Below, piece after piece: positions 35,474 to 44,009 of a DNA stretch of 64,000 bases. The notes beneath the pieces were generated by a model, which was given only the letters and a program-made list of their open reading frames with translations, had not been told where the DNA came from and made no database searches. The translations under genes were made by a program, and so were the position numbers. The DNA comes from Pseudoalteromonas rubra (GTDB lineage Bacteria > Pseudomonadota > Gammaproteobacteria > Enterobacterales > Alteromonadaceae), in assembly GCF_005886805.2 (NCBI RefSeq), contig NZ_CP045429.1, forward strand, positions 62,001 to 126,000, in the 5' to 3' direction. The first letter of the stretch is position 1, and each line of letters starts with the position of its first letter.

Positions 35474-35530
35474 CACCGTATATTGCCAAAAATCACCATT
35501 ACCAAACAGCAATACCAAGAGGAATTTAGT

Positions 35531-35968
35531 ATGACTTCCCAAAAGGGAAACCTCCGTTCATTCGATAACACAGTAAAACCTCATGTCCAGGAAAACGCCT
35601 CTCAGGCAGGCACACCAGAGGACCTGTCGCGAGTACTAGACATTATTCAGGAGTCAGTTGCACCGATTACACAGAAAAGGGGCAACCCTGATGTGTCTAA
35701 ACACAGTGATGTTCAAAAGGCAACCGATGCTATTGTCAAAGCCCGAAATGCACTAGAAAGTGCAAATTCAGATCTTAAACTGGCAGAGTTGGAGTTGTCG
35801 CTAGCCAAATATAATTTAGAGTCTGGCGAAGACATCCCATCGGCATCATTAGTAAAGGCAGTGAAAGACGCAGAAGAAAAGGTCGCCAAGAGAAAAGACG
35901 CTAAAAGTAAAGCAGAAATCGAACTACAGACCAAGTTAAACAACCTTCACGACATAATTAATAGCTAA
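35531..35968 (+). CDS. Unknown coiled-coil protein in a REP-bounded cassette
   Basis: 145 residues from ATG 35531, chosen for the AGAGGAAT site; the open frame extends 16 codons further upstream. Soluble, no signal peptide. Residues 55-140 are strongly helical, rich in Lys, Glu and Ala with heptad spacing (ATDAIVKARNALESANSDLKLAELELSLA), indicating a coiled coil. No family recognised. It occupies the position where immunity genes sit in this array, but nothing shows that it is one. About 150 gene-free bases separate it from the next REP. Confidence 0.6.
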   Translation: MTSQKGNLRSFDNTVKPHVQENASQAGTPEDLSRVLDIIQESVAPITQKRGNPDVSKHSDVQKATDAIVKARNALESANSDLKLAELELSLAKYNLESGEDIPSASLVKAVKDAEEKVAKRKDAKSKAEIELQTKLNNLHDIINS

Positions 35969-36121
35969 GTTAGCAACAGAGATTAAAGTCAAAAGTGACC
36001 CTGCCGGTTTAACTCAGCTAGGTCACTTTACGGTGGGTTTTGTGATAGCTTAGACCGTTTCTAGTGACACACGGAGTGAAATGTGCTCAATATCGCACCG
36101 TAGGTTTAATGGAGGTTTAAT

Positions 36122-36181
36122 GGACATCCACCCAATATCGTTGACATTCAGTGCGGATTTCTGGTTGGGTGTCCCTGAAAG
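36122..36181 (+). repeat. REP-like palindrome, type C (C4)
   Basis: GGACATCCACCC...GGTTGGGTGTCCCTGAAA, slightly more diverged than the other copies. Preceded by a doubled GGAGGTTTAATGG. It ends about 20 bp before the gene at 36201. Confidence 0.75.
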
Positions 36182-36200
36182 CTCTCTCTGAGGAGTAAAC

Positions 36201-36851
36201 GTGAAGAAATCTTTTTTAAATTACATAAAGAAAAGCGTTAATGGTGTTGCATATATAGCGAACGAAAAAAAAGGCCCTATTCTAGGCTTTGAAAAATCCA
36301 ATGAGGACTTGTTGAAAGGGTTTCAACTTTATAAAAGCCCACGAGGCGTAAGCGTATTGTACTGGTTTTTCCCTATGATACAGTTGCATAGTGATAAATT
36401 GATGGGGTTCTTTGGCTTTATTCCTTATTCTGGACGACCTGAAAGAGGGGATCTATCTCTGATTAGCAAAGATAAATATAGCGAAGAAGAAATTAGAGAT
36501 GTAATTGTGGAAACTATTTTTTTAAATAGAGAAGTCGTGGATAAAACATCTACTTTAAGAGAACTTGCCTTTTTGCTAGAGAATAAGTTTGAGTCAAATT
36601 TATCTAGTCCAATTAACGCAGCGAATTTTTCCACTCTATGTTATGCAATTGGCGAAAGAGAAAAGGCTAAAAAATATATCTCAGCAGCATACAGCAGTTC
36701 AAATGAGAGGCATGTTGCACATGAAAAAATATGTGAATTTTATAATGCATTGACCAATGAGAACTGGCCTAAGGCCGATGAGCTCATTGAGATATATAAG
36801 AAAAAAAACCTAGAGGTTGCTGTAAAAAATAGACTTTTTTACTGGCAGTAA
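36201..36851 (+). CDS. Orphan immunity-like protein, homologue of the main Rhs immunity protein
   Basis: 216 residues, GTG start 8 bases after GAGGAG. Similar along its length to the protein at 10759-11385: the same order of a phosphate-like GFEKS loop, LYWFFP, SEEEIRDVIVETI helix, and STLRELAFLL, with a helical C-terminus (REKAKKYISAAYSS). No toxin gene is adjacent. It is bounded by a type-C REP upstream and a degenerate one downstream. It is probably an orphan immunity gene kept after loss of its tip, giving protection against related strains (inference). Confidence 0.65.
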   Translation: MKKSFLNYIKKSVNGVAYIANEKKGPILGFEKSNEDLLKGFQLYKSPRGVSVLYWFFPMIQLHSDKLMGFFGFIPYSGRPERGDLSLISKDKYSEEEIRDVIVETIFLNREVVDKTSTLRELAFLLENKFESNLSSPINAANFSTLCYAIGEREKAKKYISAAYSSSNERHVAHEKICEFYNALTNENWPKADELIEIYKKKNLEVAVKNRLFYWQ

Positions 36852-36884
36852 AAGAGTTACAAAGATAAGAAATTAAAGTTACAT

Positions 36885-36943
36885 GACCATCTACCCTAAA
36901 GTGGTGTACTTCAATCTAGAAAATAGGGGTAGGTGTCCCTGAA
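36885..36943 (+). repeat. Degenerate type-C REP
   Basis: GACCATCTACCCTAAAGTGG...AGGGGTAGGTGTCCCTGAAAACT, preceded by AAGTTACAT. Recognisable ends, decayed middle. Confidence 0.6.
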
Positions 36944-37019
36944 AACTCTATCGACTTGTTGGTCCGGCTGGAGTGTGACATAAAATACGGCATTGCCTTA
37001 GTCGAGAGGTTAAAAATAA

Positions 37020-37352
37020 ATGAAGAAAACGCTTTGCTCACTTGTCTTTTTTACCTTATTGGGGTGTGGAGATCCTGCTCCCCAAGAATTACTGAATGAT
37101 TATTATCTATCATCTACTAACTCGAGTAATACTTATATTACAAAAGGGGCTAGCATAGTGATAAGGTCTGATGTCGTTTATACAGAAATAAAGGGTGACT
37201 TTATTATTGGAAAAAGGATTTTTTCTGACTATCCAGATCATAATGATAGAAATGAAGATGAATTGGGTTATTTCTTCATAAATACAAAAACTGGAGAGGT
37301 AAAATTAGGCTTGGAAGAAAAGGGCGTAGAGTTTATTGAGCATCTAAGGTAA
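37020..37352 (+). CDS. Small orphan lipoprotein (possible immunity protein)
   Basis: 110 residues with a short lipoprotein signal (MKKTLCSLVFFTLLGC, lipobox LLGC, Cys 16). The remainder is beta-rich: ASIVIRSDVVYTEIKGDFIIGKRIF and GYFFINTKTGEVKLGL, resembling small secreted DUF3997-type lipoproteins; I am not sure of the family. It lies about 80 bp after a REP right end, and a decayed element right end follows at 37388. Position and type match the exported immunity proteins in the array. Confidence 0.55.
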   Translation: MKKTLCSLVFFTLLGCGDPAPQELLNDYYLSSTNSSNTYITKGASIVIRSDVVYTEIKGDFIIGKRIFSDYPDHNDRNEDELGYFFINTKTGEVKLGLEEKGVEFIEHLR

Positions 37353-37387
37353 CTTAAGTTAGTTTTGGGAGCACCCGGCCCAAATGG

Positions 37388-37440
37388 ATCTTAAAACTGC
37401 CCACAATTTGGCCTGTGAATTTACGGGCGTTTGTGAAAAT
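37388..37440 (+). repeat. Remnant of the RAYT element right end
   Basis: AAACTGCCCACAATTTGGCCTGTGAATTTACGGG matches 34579-34610 of transposase element 2 with a few changes, then decays (CGTTTGTGAAAAT). It marks the right limit of the REP-rich territory. Confidence 0.65.
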
Positions 37441-37462
37441 AAACGGTTTACTAGGAGGTAAT

Positions 37463-37705
37463 ATGGGGAACCCTCTGGGAGTTGTTCTCTTAATTGTTGC
37501 AGTTGGATTTTTTTTGTATGGTGCAAAATGTATGTTGCTTTTTTTCACCGGGTTTTGGGGGAAGAAAGAGCTAACAGGAGGCTTCCTGTTAAAAGGTATT
37601 GTTTCACTCTTCGCTGCATTTTTCATATTCATTGTTATAACTAGTAACTCGGAATACTTTGAATTGAAGCGCACTGAGCCTAATTCTGTTAGGTTCAAGG
37701 CATAG
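37463..37705 (+). CDS. Small two-helix membrane protein (orphan)
   Basis: 80 residues from ATG 37463, chosen because AGGAGGT is ideally spaced before it; the frame is open from 37415. Two hydrophobic helices (about 5-31 and 43-60) with a short basic loop GKKELTGG. No family recognised. It is the last gene after an element remnant, like the other orphan cassette genes. A membrane immunity protein is possible but unproven. Confidence 0.55.
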   Translation: MGNPLGVVLLIVAVGFFLYGAKCMLLFFTGFWGKKELTGGFLLKGIVSLFAAFFIFIVITSNSEYFELKRTEPNSVRFKA

Positions 37706-37784
37706 CAGCCCTTGTGTTTAAATAGTAGTTTGTATCAAACATCCACCTCCAAGGCAGCTGCAACAACCTTAAAGATGAGCATCA

Positions 37785-37814
37785 GGAAAAACAACCGGGC
37801 GTCAGGCAACGCCC
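37785..37814 (-). terminator. Intrinsic terminator of the FAD oxidase gene
   Basis: On the minus strand GGGCGT-TGCCTG-ACGCCC (37814-37797) is followed by GGTTGTTTTT. It lies 19 bp after the oxidase stop. Confidence 0.6.
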
Positions 37815-37832
37815 AGCTAGTTCTAACTTAAC

Positions 37833-39305
37833 CTACCGCTTAAAAATCCCTCTCATCGGGCCTAACAGGTTATTAGGGTCGAACCAGTTTTTCAGTATTT
37901 TCAGTAAAAACCACTTTCTGTGGTAATGCTTTTTCCAGTCTTTTGAGCTCATGGGGATAGCACCCACCGGATACTGGAAGCCGCCTAGCGCCCGTGCGCC
38001 TTCATAAATGCTTCTGTTGGCCTGGGTGAGTTGTTCAACCCGCTCGGGTGTGGGTGGAATGGCGGTGCGCATCAAGGAGAAGTAAACAAACTTGTCTTCT
38101 TCGGGGACGCTGAAAAACAAGCTGCCAAACGCATCTCTTTGCTGCATCGACATCAATACCGGGCCTGCGACGTCATTAGGCGGTGTATTGGCCAGGGTAT
38201 CTTCGATAAATGCCTGGGCTTTTGATGCGGGGATCAGCAGTGGGCACCAGGGGTGGGGCAATGTCCAAAGTCCGGCCGCTTTGAGTTGTTCAACCACAGG
38301 TGCCAAACGGTTCAGGAACGTAAAGTAAGGGAGGTCCTGGATCACCTCTTCTCCATACACAAAGTTTAAGCCATCGAGTAGCTCGGCATCCACGGGAGGG
38401 GTATCCGGTTCAAAGTACTTAGCCAGTTGCATGACATAGCGCCAGCCACCGGCTGGATCGGGCTCTGCGCCACCCTGAACGCCATCAAAAATCCCTTCGT
38501 CCAGCAAGCGTTGATTGTCATTTAAGTAATGCGCTAAGTCATCATAAACCAGTTGGTAGGCTCTGACCTGGCTGGGAGCTAGCTCCAGCTCAAAGCCAGC
38601 CTCTACAATGATACCGAGCTGACCCAGCCCACCTTTCATTGAATGGAATAGCATGCTGTTTTGGTATGGCGAACAGGTGAGTAAGCGCCCGTCACCGGTA
38701 ATGACTTTGAGGTGGCAGATATTATCGGCCATACAGCCATGTTTGAAAGACTGCGCACCCAGGCCGCCCACGGCCAGGGTTCCGCCAACACTCAAATCAA
38801 CAAAGTCCGTGACTATCGGTAACCCCAAATTGAGCGGTACGGTTTTGCTGAGTAAATCAATCCAGCGAGCGCCAGCCTGGGCAGTAATTTGTTGATTATT
38901 AACGTCGTAGACATCCGATAATGTCACCATGTCAATGACAACACCGCCCTGGGTTTGCGTTTCTCCATTGGTAGAATAGCCTTGCCCTTTTACCGCCACT
39001 GTTAAATCATGCTGGTTGGCAAATTGGACCATCTCGATGATGTCCTGATAGGTGGCTGGTTTTAAAATCGCCCGAGACACATAGTGATGAATGTGGCCAA
39101 AATCGTCGGCGGCTTCGCTGAGGCTGGTTTCATCTGTGATCAGTTCCCCTTCGAACACCGGAAAGTTACTGGCAAACACCTCGGGTGGTAAGGTGAGTAA
39201 ATCAGTTTCATTTGCCCAGCTTTGACTTTGCAAGTTAAACCCAACAACCAGGCTACCTACCCCTATTTTCTTAATAAAGTCTCTGCGAGATGACTCTTTA
39301 ATCAT
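37833..39305 (-). CDS. Tat-exported FAD-binding oxidoreductase (cytokinin-dehydrogenase-like)
   Basis: 490 residues. The N-terminus SRRDFIKKIG followed by a hydrophobic stretch is a twin-arginine signal. The FAD_binding_4 domain (about 50-240) includes VKGQGYSTNGETQTQGGVV and VGGTLAVGGLGAQSFKHG, and the C-terminal part fits cytokinin-dehydrogenase-like oxidases, ending LGPMRGIF. Relatives attach FAD through the His of a GHS motif; here the equivalent is GYS, so the covalent link is probably absent. Substrate unknown. It is the first chromosomal-type gene right of the array, with higher GC than the orphan genes. Confidence 0.82.
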   Translation of the reverse strand: MIKESSRRDFIKKIGVGSLVVGFNLQSQSWANETDLLTLPPEVFASNFPVFEGELITDETSLSEAADDFGHIHHYVSRAILKPATYQDIIEMVQFANQHDLTVAVKGQGYSTNGETQTQGGVVIDMVTLSDVYDVNNQQITAQAGARWIDLLSKTVPLNLGLPIVTDFVDLSVGGTLAVGGLGAQSFKHGCMADNICHLKVITGDGRLLTCSPYQNSMLFHSMKGGLGQLGIIVEAGFELELAPSQVRAYQLVYDDLAHYLNDNQRLLDEGIFDGVQGGAEPDPAGGWRYVMQLAKYFEPDTPPVDAELLDGLNFVYGEEVIQDLPYFTFLNRLAPVVEQLKAAGLWTLPHPWCPLLIPASKAQAFIEDTLANTPPNDVAGPVLMSMQQRDAFGSLFFSVPEEDKFVYFSLMRTAIPPTPERVEQLTQANRSIYEGARALGGFQYPVGAIPMSSKDWKKHYHRKWFLLKILKNWFDPNNLLGPMRGIFKR

Positions 39306-39739
39306 ACATCCTCCTTATATTACTGACGCAAAACGGCATGCTTAAAATCCGATTTGGCAGTGAGAAACTCGCGCTTAATGCTGGCCCGCATTCAGTGGTT
39401 GCTACCCTGGTATAGTGACAGCTGCTTACATGTGTTTACTCCTGACACAGAGCCTCAGCGCTTGGTAAATATGTGTATTGGATATGTTCCGTACCATTAA
39501 CTGTCTGAAATCAGTCAAGTCCTGCATTAGCGGTACTCACCTGACCATGTGCAGCGGACTGGGTTTATTTAACGCGTCAGCCGCAATATCACTATATCAA
39601 CATAAACATAAAATTTACAAGTTTTTAACCAAAAGGTGAGCTGATAGCGCAAGGATGGGGAGAGACTGGAGCGGTCTGTGCTAACGCCCTGTGCATTGCA
39701 TCAGGGCGCCAGGCAGGTAGAATAGGTGTTACAGCTTTA
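39306..39739. other. Gene-free stretch between two minus-strand genes
   Basis: About 430 bp. The part next to 39305 should hold the oxidase promoter (GGAGGA ribosome site at about 39310). A 7-bp hairpin CGCCCTG / CAGGGCG (39685-39708) lies just after the ABC transporter and may end its transcript, though it lacks a T-tract. I see nothing else. Confidence 0.5.
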
Positions 39740-41533
39740 TCAGACCACAGGTTCTAGTACTTCTTCTGGCCTGCCATCTTGTGTGACTTTACCGTCTTTA
39801 ATTTCAATAATGCGATCCATCATAGCGAGCACGTCATAAGAGTGCGCAACCGAAATCACGGTTTTACCCTTCATTAGTGTTTTGAGAGACGCGATAAACT
39901 CAGCTTTAAGCACCGGGTCCAGGGCGCTGGTTGCTTCGTCCAGTAAGAGGATCTTTTTATTTCTGAGTATTGCTCTGGCCAGTGCCAGACGCTGTCGCTG
40001 GCCACCAGACAGTTGCCCGCCATTTTCACCAATAAAGGCCGATAAGCCTGTGCGACCCCGGGCGTCAGTGTAGTTTTCTACAAATGTCAGAGCATTGGCC
40101 TGTGCCAGTGCCTGTTTTACAGCATCCCGGCTGACGTTATTCAAACCAAACGCCACATTCTCATAAATGCTCTGATTAAACAGGCCGATATCCTGGTTCA
40201 AAAAGCTAATCTCACTACATACTTTGTCTGTTGAGTAGTCTTCGATGTTTTTACCATCAATATAAATCGCGCCTTCTTCAATTTCGTCAATGCCGGCAAG
40301 CATATTAAGGAGCGACGATTTACCCGCACCGGAAGGGCCGATGATCCCGACTTTTTCACCGGCTTTGATTTTTAAAGACAGATCGGTGAACAACGGCGCT
40401 TTGTTTTCATAGCCAAACTCCACCTGTTTGAATGTGATTTTCCCGTTCGGGACATTAAAATTGCCTTCGTCTTCTATGGGTTCTACATCTTCCAGAAATT
40501 CGTTGACGACCTCTCTGCCCACCGTAACCTGACCCCAGGAGACAAAGAAGGCATCAAATTCGTCCTGGCACCATTGTGACAGCGATATCACCCGGTAAAC
40601 CAGGGCAAGCACCATGGAAAATTCACCAATTGAGATACTGCCTTGCATCCACAGTTGCAAACACAATGCACCCGTACCGACCACTAACAGGCCATTTAGG
40701 AGCCCAACCACAGAGGCAAAGTTAGAGAACACACGGAATTCCTTTGCCACCACTCTACGGTGTCGAGTGGCCCATTTCTCGGCAAACTGTTGTTCATAGT
40801 CGGCGTTCGAGAGCATTTTTACAGTGCGGATACGTGCAAAACGCTCGGTGAACTTTCCGGTGATCTGCGCGCAACTTTCTGCTTCGAGTCGGTTGGTGGT
40901 TTTGGCTTTGGGGATCCATTGCCCCAGTAGCATAGCCAAAAACAGACCGGTCCAGACAAGGAAAGGCAGTGCCAGCCAGCCGTCAATGTTACCGACGTAA
41001 AACAGCAATGCCCCCAGAAACGCCAGTAAAAACCCGGCAAAACCACAAAACTGTAATACCACATCGATAATCGCCTCGGAGGTATCCACAATGACAATGG
41101 CGGTTGAGCCAGGATCATCTTCTTCGTGGTAACTGGCAGGAGAGGCAATCAGAGTGCGATACAGTTTTATGATGGTATTTTTTTGCAGGTTTGGTCCGAG
41201 TAACTGATGAAACACCAGGTTTTTAATTAGGGTGATGGTGGGGATCACCACGGCGATGGCTACCGCGACGAGGGCCAGCGTGTGCCCTTTGTCATTGAGC
41301 TGTACGCTGCCGCTTGCGCTATCCAGCCAGTCGACTAAGTCGCCTAAAAAGTCGAACGTCACAATCTGTAACAGGCCGCCAAACAAAGAAATAACAAAGG
41401 CGATGGCTATCCAGCCAGAGAACTCTTTGGCGCACTGACGAATAAACGGCAGGTTGTGCTCTGCTGGTGTTAACTGGCTGTCAAAGGTGTCTTTGTGACC
41501 TAATTTTTCAAATAGCTTAAATAATGATTTCAT
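39740..41533 (-). CDS. ABC transporter, fused permease and ATPase (half-transporter)
   Basis: 597 residues from ATG 41533 (a GTG 5 codons earlier is possible). About six transmembrane helices fill residues 30-310; the ABC domain has GPSGAGKSS (Walker A, about 383-391), signature LSGGQRQRLALARA and Walker B ILLLDEATSALDP, then the switch His in SVAHSYD. This is the MsbA/lipid-exporter layout, so it should work as a homodimer exporting a lipid, peptide or drug. The cargo cannot be told. Nothing in the neighbourhood indicates a substrate. Confidence 0.88.
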   Translation of the reverse strand: MKSLFKLFEKLGHKDTFDSQLTPAEHNLPFIRQCAKEFSGWIAIAFVISLFGGLLQIVTFDFLGDLVDWLDSASGSVQLNDKGHTLALVAVAIAVVIPTITLIKNLVFHQLLGPNLQKNTIIKLYRTLIASPASYHEEDDPGSTAIVIVDTSEAIIDVVLQFCGFAGFLLAFLGALLFYVGNIDGWLALPFLVWTGLFLAMLLGQWIPKAKTTNRLEAESCAQITGKFTERFARIRTVKMLSNADYEQQFAEKWATRHRRVVAKEFRVFSNFASVVGLLNGLLVVGTGALCLQLWMQGSISIGEFSMVLALVYRVISLSQWCQDEFDAFFVSWGQVTVGREVVNEFLEDVEPIEDEGNFNVPNGKITFKQVEFGYENKAPLFTDLSLKIKAGEKVGIIGPSGAGKSSLLNMLAGIDEIEEGAIYIDGKNIEDYSTDKVCSEISFLNQDIGLFNQSIYENVAFGLNNVSRDAVKQALAQANALTFVENYTDARGRTGLSAFIGENGGQLSGGQRQRLALARAILRNKKILLLDEATSALDPVLKAEFIASLKTLMKGKTVISVAHSYDVLAMMDRIIEIKDGKVTQDGRPEEVLEPVV

Positions 41534-41600
41534 TGTGTTGTGTGGCACCTGGGCGGATCGGGTTTTGCTCTGGCAGTGTTGCCGGAACCTGGCACAAATA

Positions 41601-41638
41601 AGCCACTGGCACGATGACAGGGTGTCGTGACAGTGGCT
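41601..41638 (-). terminator. Strong hairpin after speE
   Basis: AGCCACTG-G-CACGA pairs with TCGTG-A-CAGTGGCT around a 10-base loop. It lies 45 bp after the speE stop. On the minus strand it is followed by TTATTTG, a modest T-tract. Confidence 0.55.
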
Positions 41639-41683
41639 CTGAGTGTGATGGTAATTTACCTTTATGTCATGCAGGAGAAAGGC

Positions 41684-42646
41684 TTACTCGTCATCGTCAC
41701 TCTGATTGGACGTTGCCGGGGTGTAGTCATCCCAGTCACCGGCTTCTGGCATCGACAGCTCATCCACATTTTCGCATTTCACAGCCTGATTAACGTAATT
41801 TCGCATGTCTTTTGACAGGAAGAAAGCACCAAAGTGGGCCTCAGGTGAATAGTATTTAGTGTGAATGTCGGCCTGGGTAAAGCGTGATTCCAGCTCTTCA
41901 AGTGATAGCGTGTCTATGGTGCCATTGCGTGTTGCCCAGATAAATGCATGAGAGCCGCCAAAATAGTCGTAGCAGCCACCCATATAAATGCCCGCAGGGT
42001 TGTTAAACGCCTGGGTCAAACGCGACACCATAGACTGCATCATGTAGGGTTCAAAGTACGGTGTGCCACCTTGTGCGACCAAAATCCCGTCCGCCTTAAG
42101 TGCGGTTAGGCAATTGCCAAAGAAAGATTGGGTGAACAGAGTTTCTGATGCGCCGCCATCCGGATCTGCTGCATCCAGGATGATGAGATCAAAGCAATCA
42201 CTGTACTGAGAGATGATCTCTGCACCATCCCCAATGCGCAATACAAATCTGGGGTCATCAAATGCGCCGTTGTTGATCTCGGGTAAAAACTCGCGGCTTA
42301 ATTGAATGATTTGTTCATCAATGTCTACCATCACAACGTTTTCGACGCTCTTATGCTTTAAGACTTCACGAGCACTGCCGCCGTCTCCGCCACCCACAAT
42401 TAGCACGTTTTTAATGTTGCCGTGAAACAGGATTGGGACATGCGCCATCATTTCATGATAAATGTGCTCACCCTTGGTGGTGACCTGAATACCGTCGTCT
42501 ATGCGCATTACTTTACCCAGGTGACGGGTTTCGAAGATGCTGACATCCTGGAACTCGGTTTCTACGTCGACCAAATCTTTCTCTGAACGAAGTGCAATGT
42601 GAACACCACTTGTCATTTGCTCGTAATGCCAATTAATCTTAGTCAT
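41684..42646 (-). CDS. speE: Spermidine synthase
   Basis: 320 residues. It transfers the aminopropyl group of decarboxylated S-adenosylmethionine to putrescine. The SAM-binding motif VLIVGGGDGGSAREVLKH and the catalytic region LIILDAADPDGGA are in place, with FETRHLGKVMRIDDGIQ near the N-terminus and GGTPYFEP after. The Asp-rich C-terminal tail (SNQSDDDE) is an extension. It follows speD by 19 bp on the same strand, so the two form an operon making spermidine. Confidence 0.93.
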   Translation of the reverse strand: MTKINWHYEQMTSGVHIALRSEKDLVDVETEFQDVSIFETRHLGKVMRIDDGIQVTTKGEHIYHEMMAHVPILFHGNIKNVLIVGGGDGGSAREVLKHKSVENVVMVDIDEQIIQLSREFLPEINNGAFDDPRFVLRIGDGAEIISQYSDCFDLIILDAADPDGGASETLFTQSFFGNCLTALKADGILVAQGGTPYFEPYMMQSMVSRLTQAFNNPAGIYMGGCYDYFGGSHAFIWATRNGTIDTLSLEELESRFTQADIHTKYYSPEAHFGAFFLSKDMRNYVNQAVKCENVDELSMPEAGDWDDYTPATSNQSDDDE

Positions 42647-42665
42647 GTGCGTGAATACTCCGTTG

Positions 42666-43103
42666 TTATGCGGTTTTAAGGGTTGCGTGTAACTGGTTAT
42701 CTAACAGGGGCTGAAATGCTCCGGTGCGACTCACAGAGCCACCCCGGGTGAGGGTATTAATGACCATTCGGCCCGGCTGAAAACACGCCTCTATCACTGG
42801 CAGACACAGTTCAGGCTGCGCTTCACCACACATAAAAATGTCCATGGCAGCAAAGTTGTACTCCGGCCAGGTGTGAATAGAAATATGGCTTTCGGCCAGA
42901 ATGATCATGCCCGACACACCGCCGTTGGTTTCAAATGGGTGTAAATGGGTTTTCAAAATGGTGGCGTTTGCAGCGTTGGCACACTCAATCATCATCTTTT
43001 CTATGTGCGCTTCACCTATCAGGTTAGAAGCATCAAACAGGTCGACAATAATGTGCTGACCCAAAGGGTAAACCGACTGTGACTCTGGTGAGGGGATAGT
43101 CAT
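42666..43103 (-). CDS. speD: S-adenosylmethionine decarboxylase proenzyme
   Basis: 145 residues from ATG 43103, which has GAGGAA five bases upstream; the frame is open much further upstream but that part is not conserved-looking. Short class 1B enzyme. Self-cleavage should occur between E71 and S72 in AESHISIHTWPE, leaving a pyruvoyl group on the new Ser. Catalytic His and Cys partners are visible (HTWPE, FMCGEA). It supplies decarboxylated SAM to SpeE encoded next. Confidence 0.93.
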   Translation of the reverse strand: MTIPSPESQSVYPLGQHIIVDLFDASNLIGEAHIEKMMIECANAANATILKTHLHPFETNGGVSGMIILAESHISIHTWPEYNFAAMDIFMCGEAQPELCLPVIEACFQPGRMVINTLTRGGSVSRTGAFQPLLDNQLHATLKTA

Positions 43104-43393
43104 ATGTTTCCTCAGTGCTGTGTGATTGCCGCTTGAGTGGCCAGGCTTTGCCCAGTGAAACAAGCATGTTGTGAATGCAGACATTCCATCATTGAAATGT
43201 GCAACGAGTGTGGAGTCAGGCATGCATGCTGAAGCAGACGGGTTAGTATGCGGCAAGTGGTTATTACAGTTCTTATTAAAAACACAGTGCGCTCAGCAGG
43301 TTGTGACTTCAAAAAACAAGCGACAAGCACTGAAAAATGGCGCGTTGTTTTGACTTGGTGTTTAAATATAAGTCTGACAATGGAGGGAACGCG
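43104..43393. other. Intergenic region upstream of speD
   Basis: About 290 bp that should contain the speD-speE promoter (read on the minus strand). The open minus-strand frame through 43256 is an upstream extension of speD without its own start signal. I see no clear promoter or riboswitch. Confidence 0.4.
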
Positions 43394-43618
43394 ATGAATC
43401 GTCGTCGAAGGTTACACTACAGAGGAGTACTGTAATTCAAAGCTTTTATCCTGATTGTTTCTATTCTTATCATATTAATTGCACCAACGATTGAATGTGA
43501 TGCGCTGGAAGAAACAAAAAAATATAAAGTTGACCTGGATACATTAATCATAAAGGATGTCGTTGCGTTGTACATGGGAGCAAACGGCACTGGCACATCC
43601 AGCTTGAGCGACCAGTAA
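43394..43618 (+). pseudogene. Small membrane-anchored protein gene with in-frame TAA
   Basis: ATG with GGAGGGAA upstream, 13 codons (MNRRRRLHYRGVL), then TAA, then the same frame stays open for 60 codons: a hydrophobic helix (FKAFILIVSILIILIA), then ECDALEETKKYKVDLDTLIIKDV to a TAA at 43618. The basic start plus hydrophobic helix makes a sensible signal/anchor if joined, so one nonsense mutation is the simplest reading. It lies 20 bp before the membrane gene at 43639. Function unknown. Confidence 0.5.
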
Positions 43619-43638
43619 GTAATTAGAAGGTAGTTCCA

Positions 43639-43950
43639 ATGAATAAGAAACTGTTGCTATTGAAGCTTCCAATGAGCGTTGCGATCGTGCTTAGTACAAA
43701 AGGTGGTTACTTTTTAGGTGTGCCTCTTTTTGCTATTTATTACTTTTTATTCTATCGAAAGGTTATTGAATCGAAAGAATTTACTGAGCATGACAAAGGG
43801 CTTTTTAAAAAAACGCCCTATTGCATCGCTGTTGCCGCGCTTGGTGGAGGTTTAGAAAGCTTGTTCATATACGGGATTGCAGGCGTATGGTACGTGTACT
43901 ATTTATTGAGTATCGACCCAGAAGCTTCTGATGAAAAACAACATCACTGA
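43639..43950 (+). CDS. Unknown small membrane protein
   Basis: 103 residues, ATG with AGAAGGTAG upstream. Two or three hydrophobic segments (about 13-37, 62-92). Not recognised. It follows the interrupted small gene closely, so the two may have formed one unit. His-rich C-terminus (EKQHH). Confidence 0.6.
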   Translation: MNKKLLLLKLPMSVAIVLSTKGGYFLGVPLFAIYYFLFYRKVIESKEFTEHDKGLFKKTPYCIAVAALGGGLESLFIYGIAGVWYVYYLLSIDPEASDEKQHH

Positions 43951-44009
43951 CACCTGTTTAACACAAGCGCTTATCGAGTGTTTATTTGTGCAATAACGCC
44001 TGAGCGATG

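Noticed and set aside
11767..37440. Integron attC-like sites (GCGCCTAAATCGGCGTTAG tails between gene cassettes)
   Set aside because: The tail resembles attC arms superficially, but the core GTTRRRY is not met, the order of arms is wrong, no IntI-type integrase is nearby, and the cassette boundaries fall at TGAAAAC and GTTACAWGGAC instead.
43104..43256. N-terminal 51-codon extension of SpeD
   Set aside because: SpeD of this class starts close to the MTIPSPES position; the extension has no family similarity, and ATG 43103 has a good ribosome site.
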